A stretch of DNA of 30,019 bases from Melioribacteraceae bacterium. GTDB taxonomy: Bacteria; Bacteroidota; Ignavibacteria; Ignavibacteriales; Melioribacteraceae. The stretch is from contig WFQV01000494.1 of assembly GCA_015486905.1 (NCBI GenBank), positions 1-30,019 on the forward strand, given 5' to 3'. Within the stretch, counting starts at the first letter, position 1, and every line of letters starts with the position of its first letter. The position numbers and the translations under genes are program-made. Of the stretch, positions 7,561 through 14,594 are shown in pieces. The notes below the pieces were generated by a model. The model searched no databases. It was not told where the DNA came from and saw only the letters and a list, made by a program, of their open reading frames with translations.

Positions 7561-7592
7561 GTTTAGAGGTTTATTGGTTTAGGAGTTTAGGA
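7561..7592. repeat. Four-unit GTTTAG 8-bp array
   Basis: Four 8-mers: GTTTAGAG, GTTTATTG, GTTTAGGA and GTTTAGGA. It is the uninterrupted counterpart of the array at 7394-7436, 125 bp away in the same orientation. Confidence 0.7.
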
Positions 7593-7750
7593 AGAATAAT
7601 CAGGCTTTGTCTGTTAGTAACTGACAACTGATTGCTGAAAAATTGCTCTTTGACAGCCAATCATCATCATCCCGTTGCCGGATTTTTCAATAAAAAACCG
7701 AATTAAAATTTAACTCTTTCCCATTACGGAATTTATTCTTAATTTTAAAT

Positions 7751-8593
7751 ATGATTAGAGTAATTTTATTAAACTTAATTTTCACAATCACGCTTGCGGC
7801 ACAGAGCAAGGCTCCTATTGGCAAGATTGGTGATTTCAGCTCCGCCACATCAATTTCAATCAATAATACCGGCTTTATTTACGTAGCGGATGCAGGGAAC
7901 AACGAAATATCTAAATACGACACACTCGGGAACCTAATTAAATCCGTAGGCGGCTACGGCTGGGGAATTGACCAATTCGATTCGCCTACCGATATTTTCA
8001 CCAACACACTTAAAGTTTACGTAGCGGATAAAAACAACAACAGAATTTTACTTTACGACAAAGATTTAAATTACATTTCGGCGTTGAACAGCGAAGACGT
8101 TCACGACCCGGATTACACCTTTGCTTATCCCGTTTCTTGCGGTGTTTCGAATCAAGGGGATTTATTCATTTTGGACTCCGACAATGCAAGAATTTTAAAA
8201 TTTGATTTAAACGGGAATTTCCTAAACGAAATAGGCGGTGCGGATGCAGGGAGTTTTGTACTGACCGAACCAACGGCTTTAACTATCGCCCCTTTTGGTG
8301 ATTTATTTGTGGCAGAGAAAAACAAAGTTTTCGTTTTCGACCAATTCGGTAACGGATTACTAAAGTTTACTTTGAATGAGAAGATTACGAACCTAAATTT
8401 TTCAAACGGTTATTTAGCTTTAATAGTTCCGGAGAAAGTAAAAATTTATTCCTTCAATCAAATTCCGGAATTTGTAAAATCTTTTGACTTCAATCAAAAG
8501 GGAATTAAATTACGTGACGCATTTATTTTTAATAGTAAAATTTACATCTTAACCAATTCAAAAATTTTGCTTTTTCCTTTTAACACACAGTAA
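7751..8593 (+). CDS. Secreted NHL-type beta-propeller protein
   Basis: The protein has 280 aa. An N-terminal hydrophobic segment ending in LAAQS (about residues 1-18) is a signal peptide, so the mature protein is probably periplasmic. The body contains repeated propeller blades of the form GxIYVADxxNNxIxKYDxxGNxIxxxG: 36-66, then YVADKNNNRILLYDKDLN, then LFILDSDNARILKFDLNGN and LFVAEKNKVFVFDQFGN. This is the NHL repeat pattern; the later blades are degenerate. No catalytic motif is visible, and a scaffold or ligand-binding role is the safest reading. It starts with ATG and is followed 1 bp later by the DUF2085 gene, so the four plus-strand genes are probably one operon. Confidence 0.85.
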   Translation: MIRVILLNLIFTITLAAQSKAPIGKIGDFSSATSISINNTGFIYVADAGNNEISKYDTLGNLIKSVGGYGWGIDQFDSPTDIFTNTLKVYVADKNNNRILLYDKDLNYISALNSEDVHDPDYTFAYPVSCGVSNQGDLFILDSDNARILKFDLNGNFLNEIGGADAGSFVLTEPTALTIAPFGDLFVAEKNKVFVFDQFGNGLLKFTLNEKITNLNFSNGYLALIVPEKVKIYSFNQIPEFVKSFDFNQKGIKLRDAFIFNSKIYILTNSKILLFPFNTQ

Positions 8594-8594
8594 A

Positions 8595-9047
8595 ATGGCT
8601 TTTAAATTCAGATTACTTATTTTTCTAATAGTTCTCCTTTGGTACTTAGGAATTTTCGGTGAATTTTTATCGTTAATTTGGAGCGGAGTTGCTTTCACAC
8701 TTCCCTTTTTACAAATAATTTATTCGCATGTTTGCCACCAGGACCCTGCGAAAGTAATTTACTACGGAAACGCTCACACATTTGTCTGCGCCCGCTGTCT
8801 TGGAATTTACACGGGGATTTTAATTGTAACATTTTATTTTTTATTTAAGAAAAACATCATGAAATATCCGCGCTCCGTTTTGCTTGCAAGTTTCCTCCCG
8901 GTTATTTTGGATGTCCTTTTTGTCAAATTAGGTTTTTACAATTATTCAAAAATAATTGCTTCTATTAGCGGTTTTATTTTGGGTTCAATAGGAATTTATT
9001 ATTTTTATGAAACTATTTCTACAAAATTAACAGAAGAGATAAATTGA
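8595..9047 (+). CDS. DUF2085 integral membrane protein
   Basis: This 150-aa protein has about four membrane helices. The diagnostic feature is the segment between helices with Cys47-His48-Gln49 (SHVCHQDP) and Cys65-Ala-Arg67-Cys68 (FVCARCLGIYTG). These are the conserved residues of DUF2085, a small family of unknown function in which the Cys/His set may bind metal. The gene begins 1 bp after the NHL stop, and its own stop codon overlaps the TTG start of the next gene (TTGA). The setting points to an envelope role linked to the secreted NHL protein, but nothing shows what that role is. Confidence 0.88.
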   Translation: MAFKFRLLIFLIVLLWYLGIFGEFLSLIWSGVAFTLPFLQIIYSHVCHQDPAKVIYYGNAHTFVCARCLGIYTGILIVTFYFLFKKNIMKYPRSVLLASFLPVILDVLFVKLGFYNYSKIIASISGFILGSIGIYYFYETISTKLTEEIN

Positions 9048-9565
9048 AAAAAAACCTATCTGCATTTGTAGTGGGCTTCGGCGCCGGCGTAATTCAAGTT
9101 GTGCCGGTTGCTAAAAGTTTTTCTTGCTGCCTTATTTTACCCGTTGCCGCAGTGTTAGCATTAAGTTTGGATAGAAAAGCCTCCGGCGATTATTCACCGA
9201 TAACATTTAACAGAGCCGCCGTAGTAAGCATATTAACAGGGCTGTGGGCGGCACTGTTCGGAACATTCTTTGATTTGTTTATTACGTTCGTAACACACAA
9301 CAACGACATAGTGGGAGCTTACGGAGAATTGCAGAAATTAGTGTCGAGCTTCCCTTTCCAGGAAGCACTTAAACAGCAAGTCTCCGCATTACTAAATCAA
9401 GTTGTTGTTCAAATTAAAGATACAGGATTTTCCTGGCTTTATGCTTTTTCCGCTTTGATTAATAATTTAATCTTAGACATTCTCTTTGCTTTCATCGGCG
9501 GTGTGGTCGGAATGAGAATTTTAAACTCAAGAAGCACAAATTTTCCGAATAATAAAAATGATTAA
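9044..9565 (+). CDS. Hypothetical membrane protein
   Basis: This 173-aa protein has about four hydrophobic helices: residues 7-25 with a Cys-Cys pair (SFSCCLILP), then about 28-42, 58-82 and 135-160. The loop between the third and fourth helix is soluble and amphipathic (about 90-125). The general layout recalls DUF4199-type small membrane proteins, but the resemblance is weak. The start is TTG at 9044, overlapping the previous stop; no ATG occurs early in the frame, and AGAAG lies upstream. It overlaps the next gene by 8 bp. Confidence 0.78.
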   Translation: MKKNLSAFVVGFGAGVIQVVPVAKSFSCCLILPVAAVLALSLDRKASGDYSPITFNRAAVVSILTGLWAALFGTFFDLFITFVTHNNDIVGAYGELQKLVSSFPFQEALKQQVSALLNQVVVQIKDTGFSWLYAFSALINNLILDILFAFIGGVVGMRILNSRSTNFPNNKND

Positions 9566-9860
9566 CGTTTTCATTTTCCTTCTTCATTTAATCTTTATCG
9601 GATTTATCTTTTACAAAAAGTACAAATCCGAAGGCACGGGTGATGCAGTAATAAACGTTGTTTTAATCCTTGTGATTTTTACAGTCGGATGGTCTCTCTT
9701 GGCTTTCGTTTTGAAATTTTTTGTGCCGGCGCAAGGTTTGGGAAAAGAATTTAACAGAGACACACTTACATTAACGCTATTAACAATCGGAGAGTTCTTT
9801 TTTTACAGGATTTATTACGCTCCTCTTTTTACTTCAAGCGGTAAGGAAAAACAATCGTAA
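9558..9860 (+). CDS. Small hypothetical membrane protein
   Basis: This 100-aa protein has three predicted membrane helices, at about 2-19, 29-53 and 72-92. The ATG overlaps the end of the preceding gene by 8 bp. The 3' end overlaps tonB on the other strand by 32 bp (9829-9860), so the two operons converge with no terminator space between them. I do not recognise a family. Overlapping starts and uniform composition support it being real and co-translated with its neighbours. Confidence 0.7.
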   Translation: MINVFIFLLHLIFIGFIFYKKYKSEGTGDAVINVVLILVIFTVGWSLLAFVLKFFVPAQGLGKEFNRDTLTLTLLTIGEFFFYRIYYAPLFTSSGKEKQS

Positions 9861-10419
9861 CCCATTGGACAATTTTCTTTTTACCGGAAGGGATGGGCTC
9901 AAAGCGCCACTGACGTAAAGAATTTATTGCCGCCATTTCCAATCTCGTATCTGCCTTAATCAAAGGGATAATATTTGAAACAGTGCCGTCGGGTAGAATA
10001 CCGAACCTCAATTTCACGTCAATCTCTTTATGAACCCCTTGCGGGTAAGAGGGAAGTTCGTAACTGTAAATTTTTCTAATTCCTTTCCCGCCAAAGTCAA
10101 TTTTAAATCCGTAATTCCCTTCGTTAGTATTTGTCTGTTTTTCTTCCTTCTTCTTTTTCTCTTTTTTCTTTTTAGCAGTTACATTGTTTGTGTTGTCAAT
10201 ATTTTTAACTTTCGGAAGTGTTACTTTTTCTTTCTTTGCCTTTGGCTTCTTGATTATTTTAGCTACGGAACCTTTCCCGAAAGTGCCGAAGCCCATTAGT
10301 ACGTATTCCGATTCCTCCGTACCGACCGAAAAATTAATGAGGTAAAGAATAATAACAATAATCAAGTGTACGGCTATAGAAGAAAGGAAAGAAATATTTT
10401 TAATCTTTCTTAAAGTCAT
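9829..10419 (-). CDS. tonB: TonB energy-transducing protein
   Basis: This 196-aa protein is the periplasm-spanning partner of ExbB/ExbD that passes proton-motive energy to outer-membrane receptors. One N-terminal helix (about 11-30) contains His18, matching the conserved His of TonB anchors. The linker (about 55-95) is rich in Lys and Glu (KKKKEKKKKEEK) and nearly lacks the Pro-Glu/Pro-Lys repeats of classical TonB. The C-terminal domain (about 115-196) has the typical GVHKEIDVKLRFGILPDGTV and INSLRQWRFEPIPSGKK segments. The start overlaps the exbD stop as TAATG. The gene is last in a 15-gene run. Confidence 0.92.
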   Translation of the reverse strand: MTLRKIKNISFLSSIAVHLIIVIILYLINFSVGTEESEYVLMGFGTFGKGSVAKIIKKPKAKKEKVTLPKVKNIDNTNNVTAKKKKEKKKKEEKQTNTNEGNYGFKIDFGGKGIRKIYSYELPSYPQGVHKEIDVKLRFGILPDGTVSNIIPLIKADTRLEMAAINSLRQWRFEPIPSGKKKIVQWVTIVFPYRLK

Positions 10420-10823
10420 TAATACGTTTCTTTCTCGGTTTGGATTGTAAACTTATTTATTCCCACACCTTTAGCGGCATCTATTACTTGAATAACAAGG
10501 TTGATATCAACCGATTTATCCGCACGAATAATTAAGTTTTTCTCCTTTGCTTTTTTCATTATCGAAGAGAGTTTGGCAGGAAGAACATCGAGCGTTACTT
10601 TTTTAGCGCCGAGAAATATTTCGTGCTTGGCATTAAGTGTAACAACCAACCTCGAAGGGACTGCTTGCTCGTTATTTTTTGCACCCGGGAGTTTCACCTT
10701 GACACCCGTTTGAATTACAAACTGTGAGGTAAGTAGGAAGAATATTAACAACAGCAGTACAATATCCGTAAGGGAAGAAAAGTTAAAAACGCTCAGCGGC
10801 TTATTTTCCATTTCAAATTTCAT
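10419..10823 (-). CDS. exbD: ExbD/TolR-type biopolymer transport protein
   Basis: This 134-aa protein has a single N-terminal membrane helix (about 19-37) carrying the essential Asp20 (SLTDIVLLLLIFFLLTS), the proton-path residue of ExbD/TolR. A periplasmic domain of about 95 residues follows, with the usual VTLNAKHEIFLG and LIIRADKSV segments. The ATG at 10823 lies 11 bp after exbB with an AGG ahead of it; an alternative ATG four codons later is possible. The stop overlaps the tonB start. Only one ExbD is present, unlike the paired ExbDs seen in many Bacteroidota operons. Confidence 0.95.
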   Translation of the reverse strand: MKFEMENKPLSVFNFSSLTDIVLLLLIFFLLTSQFVIQTGVKVKLPGAKNNEQAVPSRLVVTLNAKHEIFLGAKKVTLDVLPAKLSSIMKKAKEKNLIIRADKSVDINLVIQVIDAAKGVGINKFTIQTEKETY

Positions 10824-10834
10824 ATTTACGCCTG

Positions 10835-11470
10835 CTATTTTTCCGTTTCCATTTCTTCGTTTTCTTCTTCGATGATGTCCAATACATCGTTGGAAATGAC
10901 TTCCATATCCAGCACTAATTTATTAACTCGTGCGACCAAATAATTGTAGAAAGCGTAAGCGACGATTCCAACGGCAAGCCCGAAGGCGGTAGTTAACAGA
11001 GCTTCCCATATTCCTCCCGCCAAATCGCTTGGATTTGCCGCACCTTGTAAATCTTCAATTTTCATAAAAGCGGAAATCATTCCCGTTACGGTTCCCAGGA
11101 ACCCCAGCAAGGGAGCAACACCTGAAATAGTAGCCAGTACGGAGAGTCCCTTCTCTAATTTACTTACTTCCTGGCGGCCTGCATTTTCAACAACTTCTTT
11201 AACGCGCTCCCGCCCGAACTTAAGTTTCTTCAAACCTTTCTTAATAATATTTGCCGCCGGTGTGCGTTCCTGACGACAATAATTTATCGCCTCTTCAATA
11301 TTTCTCGCCTTCAGAAGCCCGCGAATTTTTACCAAAAAGACCGGCACATTCTGCTGTGCACGGCGGATTACAATTAAACGTTCGATAATAATAGCAACTT
11401 CAATAATCGATGCAATCAGAATCAGCGGCATAATCCAGCCGCCTTTCATAAAAATATCCAGTCCGCTCAT
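10835..11470 (-). CDS. exbB: ExbB/TolQ/MotA-family proton channel protein
   Basis: This 211-aa inner-membrane protein forms the pentameric channel that surrounds ExbD. The first helix covers about 13-31. A cytoplasmic stretch follows, with the helix GREVVENAGRQEV-like region around 90-105. Two more helices, at about 107-135 (SGVAPLLGFLGTVTGMISAF) and 152-175 (LLTTAFGLAVGIVAYAFYNY), carry the family's most conserved residues. The ATG has GGA upstream in AAAGGAATT. It lies 11-12 bp from both neighbours within the exbB-exbD-tonB module. Confidence 0.95.
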   Translation of the reverse strand: MSGLDIFMKGGWIMPLILIASIIEVAIIIERLIVIRRAQQNVPVFLVKIRGLLKARNIEEAINYCRQERTPAANIIKKGLKKLKFGRERVKEVVENAGRQEVSKLEKGLSVLATISGVAPLLGFLGTVTGMISAFMKIEDLQGAANPSDLAGGIWEALLTTAFGLAVGIVAYAFYNYLVARVNKLVLDMEVISNDVLDIIEEENEEMETEK

Positions 11471-11482
11471 ATATAATTCCTT

Positions 11483-12973
11483 TTACTTAATATTTTTATT
11501 TCTAAAAATTTTTGCCTGCTCCAAAGTTTTGAACCCTCCTATTCTAACCCTGAAAAAATTCCTTTTGTATCTTCGCACATAAGCCTTAACAATAAAAGCG
11601 TCCAATCCCTTCTTCCTCAATCTTTTGGTTTCCATTTCGGCAAGCAAAGAATTGCGCCACGAAGAAACTTGAACCATATATTCCTTGCCGTCGTAGTAAA
11701 TATTTTTTGCAACACTTCTTTCCTTTTTGACTTTTTTGTAAAGCGATGACTTTAAATTCTTTTTTGTAGTCACTGGATTTTTAACAACTGTGCCCGGTTG
11801 ATATTTACCGGCGGCTGTCTTTTTTTCGACAGTGCTTTTCTTAACCGGTTTGGCATTGTTTAACCGTGCAACTACTTTGGGTTTCTCGGTTTTTACTGTT
11901 TTCGTTGTGTCTATTATCACCTTCTCAGGTCCCTTTCCCCCGCCACCGGTGAAGAAAATCAAGTAGATTAAAATTAACAACACTACCGCACCGATGTAAT
12001 AATATTTTTTCTTGCTCTTTGCCGTCTCCGGAATTTCCTCTTCTTCGCTTTGTGCTGTTTCCAAAGGCTTTTCCTCGTAACCGGAATTTTCAACTTCCGG
12101 CTCAAGGTTCTCATTCTCTTCAACAATTTTTTCAATTTCTTCTTCCGGGATTTCATCCTCCACGGCTTGACTAATCGATTCTTCCAATGCGCCGAAGGGG
12201 TCTTCCTCAATCTCTTCTTCAGCTACAGGCTGCTGAACTTCTTCCTTCTCGGGAGTTTTTTCAACTACGGATTTTTCTTCAATCACCTTTGGAGTTTCTG
12301 CCTTTTCTTCTTTAACTTCTTCTTCAATTTCCTTATTGCTTTCCTCTTCTATTAATTCCTTTTCCAAATCTTTGCTCCAAACATCTTCTCCTTCCAGAGG
12401 CTCTTCTTCTACTTTCGGTTCTTCAACAATTTCTTCTTCCTCTTTTTTCTCAATGCTTTCTTTTAATATTTTTTCTTCGTTCGTTTCATCTTTTAAATTC
12501 TCGTTACGACTAAAAACAGTTGAGAAGACGTCGAAGTTTTCCAATTGTTCTGCGGTGAGGAACAAATCGTGTACTTTCTTCGAAACAGGAGTTTCACTTT
12601 CCGCAGGAGTTTTCAACGGTGCAACGGGTTTGTCAACGCTTAGACTAAAAAGTTCCCCGACTTCGTTGTCGCTCTTGGCATTTTGGCCGGAGACAGGAAT
12701 TTGAAGAAAAACTTTACCGTGTCTAAGTTCCTTCGAATCTCTTGTGGGTGCGAAAATTAAAAAATCGTTTGTGCCCGGTTGGCCCTTCCTTTCTTCCCGC
12801 GGTACGGGTTCGCGCTTTAATTGAAAAATCCCAAGCCGGGGTATTCGTATTGCCTGCCCCGTTTGCAAATTATCAATCAGAACTTTTTTGAAAGCTTCGA
12901 AAGCAAAACTTTCTTTCCCTTCCGAAACATTCAATATTTCGGCTAATTTTTTTACTAATTCTTTTTCTTCCAT
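11483..12973 (-). CDS. HU-like (CCDC81-type) N-domain, membrane helix and SPOR domain protein
   Basis: The protein has 496 aa and three parts. Residues 1-95 look like the HU-CCDC81 fold seen in Bacteroidota: helices, then IRIPRLGIFQLKREPVPREERKG in place of the HU arm region. Residues about 160-320 are very rich in Glu and Lys and probably disordered. A single membrane helix lies at about 324-343 (YYYIGAVVLLILIYLIFF), followed by a basic linker and a C-terminal SPOR domain (430-496, YMVQVSSW to AKIFRNKN). The topology predicts a cytoplasmic HU-like head and a periplasmic SPOR domain binding denuded septal peptidoglycan. DNA binding is only an inference. It sits 12 bp before exbB and 28 bp after the barrel gene. 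Confidence 0.9.
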   Translation of the reverse strand: MEEKELVKKLAEILNVSEGKESFAFEAFKKVLIDNLQTGQAIRIPRLGIFQLKREPVPREERKGQPGTNDFLIFAPTRDSKELRHGKVFLQIPVSGQNAKSDNEVGELFSLSVDKPVAPLKTPAESETPVSKKVHDLFLTAEQLENFDVFSTVFSRNENLKDETNEEKILKESIEKKEEEEIVEEPKVEEEPLEGEDVWSKDLEKELIEEESNKEIEEEVKEEKAETPKVIEEKSVVEKTPEKEEVQQPVAEEEIEEDPFGALEESISQAVEDEIPEEEIEKIVEENENLEPEVENSGYEEKPLETAQSEEEEIPETAKSKKKYYYIGAVVLLILIYLIFFTGGGGKGPEKVIIDTTKTVKTEKPKVVARLNNAKPVKKSTVEKKTAAGKYQPGTVVKNPVTTKKNLKSSLYKKVKKERSVAKNIYYDGKEYMVQVSSWRNSLLAEMETKRLRKKGLDAFIVKAYVRRYKRNFFRVRIGGFKTLEQAKIFRNKNIK

Positions 12974-13001
12974 TTTATTAACTCGTTTTTTTAATCAAAA
13001 G

Positions 13002-14594
13002 TTAAAACCTATAGCGCAAACCGAAAACAGCATCGAATGTTTTTGACAAATAGCCGTCGTAAAAATAGTTTTTCCGATTTAGAATATTTTCCGCTTTGGC
13101 AATTAACTCGAGAGATTTTAAAAGTTTGTAGTTCAAATCTAATGAAAGATTTAAATAATTCTTAATTTTCTTTGTATTCCGAATGTTAGTGTAGTAATCC
13201 GAGAAATAATTCAAAGCAAACGAGGCGTTCAACTTGAACGGGAAATAATAAGAGTAAACGGATTCGACTTTAATTAAAGGATAATACGGAACTAAATGAT
13301 CCACATCGTTACGAACATCGTTAACCTTTGCTTTGAGGAAGAAATTACCAAAACGTCCGGAGCGGAAAAGGGTTTCGAGGAAAGCTCCTTTAAAATCAGC
13401 TCGCGGTGAAAGGTTAATTCTAAACTTTCCGTTAGCATCGGAATTCTCGAAGTACGGCAGATTTCTGGCGCTTTGCATTTCCAAGCCGGCGGAAATTTCC
13501 AACATTCTTTCGTATTCGAATTTGAAAGCAAGTTTAACCACAGAGTAATAATCCAAAAATCTTCCTTGTAAATCCAAGTGATTTACGTACCGGTTCTCAT
13601 TAAAGAAATCGGCAAATGTTTTGTAAGAGGCATAGGGGGAGTATTCACCGAACATGTAAATGCCCTTATCCAATATCAATTGAAACGATGCCGAAGGGAC
13701 AATCTGAATGTTCGTGTCCAGCTTAGCGTAAGAAATACCGAACTTGGCATTAAACGAATTAAACGGTGAAAGAAGCACCGAAACTTTGCCGTAAAGAAAA
13801 TCGCTTTGCCGAAAACTTTGCTTTGTGGTTTTAAACTCGTCTCTTAAATATTTGTAATCTAAACGTAAACCTGCGTTCGAAAATTTGTACTGCAGAAACC
13901 CGTCAGAGCAATAGTTGTAATCTTTCAGTCCTATTTCTTTGAGTTCAAACAATTTCGTAAAGAAGTTCAGATTGTAATTAAAATATTTTTTAATCGAATA
14001 TTGCAGCCGTACCCTTGCAACCATATCATCGGACTTTCTCAGGAAAGAAGGACTGTTCGAGCCGAAGAGGTAAAAAGAATTTCGCATTCCGCTAAGGAAG
14101 GAGGCAATCTTCATTCCGGGCATAAACGGAGATTTTTTACTCAAGTAGAAAGTCAATCCTGCTTCTCCACCCGACTCGTTGTAGTTTGAATATTTGACGT
14201 AATCGTTTACATTAAAGCCCCAAAGTTTACCGTGAATAAGAAGGTGTTTAACGTTTTTGTCAATTGTAAAAATGCCGTCGGGCAATGTGTGCAGCCCGCC
14301 GCTTATTTGCAGTACCCCGCCGAAATATTTTCCTTTCTTAACTGCCGGTCCGGTTAAATTGAAAGAATAATTAAACTTTCTCAGCGTTAAATTATCGGGA
14401 GCGTAAGCAGGTAAGAAAAATTCTTGGTCAAGAACCGGAATGAGTTTAGGCCTTTTCTTTCTCATTACCGGGATATTAACTTGCTGGGAGCCGGTAATAA
14501 CGAACTCCGGAATCTCCACACCTTCGTTGCCTTGGTTTTGCGCACAAAGCAAAGCAGGTAAAAGAAGAATTAATATTAAAATTTTATTTCTCAT
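13002..14594 (-). CDS. TonB-dependent-like outer-membrane beta-barrel protein
   Basis: This 530-aa protein has a clean signal peptide (1-19, ending LLCAQ). Residues 28-37 read IPEFVITGSQ, similar to the TonB box and start of plug in TonB-dependent receptors. The remainder is alternating aromatic/polar strands (for example KYFNYNLNFFTKLF and LELIAKAENILNRKNYFYDG) and ends in Phe after YRY, typical of barrels. Receptors usually have a plug of about 130 residues and 600 or more residues in all; here the plug looks short or absent. The ATG overlaps the stop of the 986-aa TPR gene (ATGA), so the two are translationally coupled. The exbB-exbD-tonB genes lie downstream. A partner role for the TPR protein is inferred. 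Confidence 0.82.
   Translation of the reverse strand: MRNKILILILLLPALLCAQNQGNEGVEIPEFVITGSQQVNIPVMRKKRPKLIPVLDQEFFLPAYAPDNLTLRKFNYSFNLTGPAVKKGKYFGGVLQISGGLHTLPDGIFTIDKNVKHLLIHGKLWGFNVNDYVKYSNYNESGGEAGLTFYLSKKSPFMPGMKIASFLSGMRNSFYLFGSNSPSFLRKSDDMVARVRLQYSIKKYFNYNLNFFTKLFELKEIGLKDYNYCSDGFLQYKFSNAGLRLDYKYLRDEFKTTKQSFRQSDFLYGKVSVLLSPFNSFNAKFGISYAKLDTNIQIVPSASFQLILDKGIYMFGEYSPYASYKTFADFFNENRYVNHLDLQGRFLDYYSVVKLAFKFEYERMLEISAGLEMQSARNLPYFENSDANGKFRINLSPRADFKGAFLETLFRSGRFGNFFLKAKVNDVRNDVDHLVPYYPLIKVESVYSYYFPFKLNASFALNYFSDYYTNIRNTKKIKNYLNLSLDLNYKLLKSLELIAKAENILNRKNYFYDGYLSKTFDAVFGLRYRF

Larger units (their letters stand above)
6212..7750. other. 1.5-kb gene-free tract of palindromes and tandem arrays
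   Basis: This separates the disulfide reductase and the NHL gene, which diverge. No coding sequence is supported: the only sizeable open frame (7063-7260, minus) runs through palindromic GC-rich DNA and lacks a recognisable fold. The tract contains several CATCCAAC-type units, a nested palindrome, the second copy of the 53-bp repeat, a three-unit 7-bp array (6650-6670), two GAACCC hairpins, a 9-unit 7-bp array, two GTTTAG arrays, another palindrome in a TTTTTAA array, and shorter inverted repeats such as 6818-6854. Promoters for both flanking genes must lie near its ends, but I see no clear consensus. Confidence 0.8.

Noticed and set aside
7650..7678. TTGACA as a -35 box for the NHL gene
   Set aside because: No -10-like sequence lies at the right spacing; the hexamer is inside a CTGACAACTG-type repeat word.
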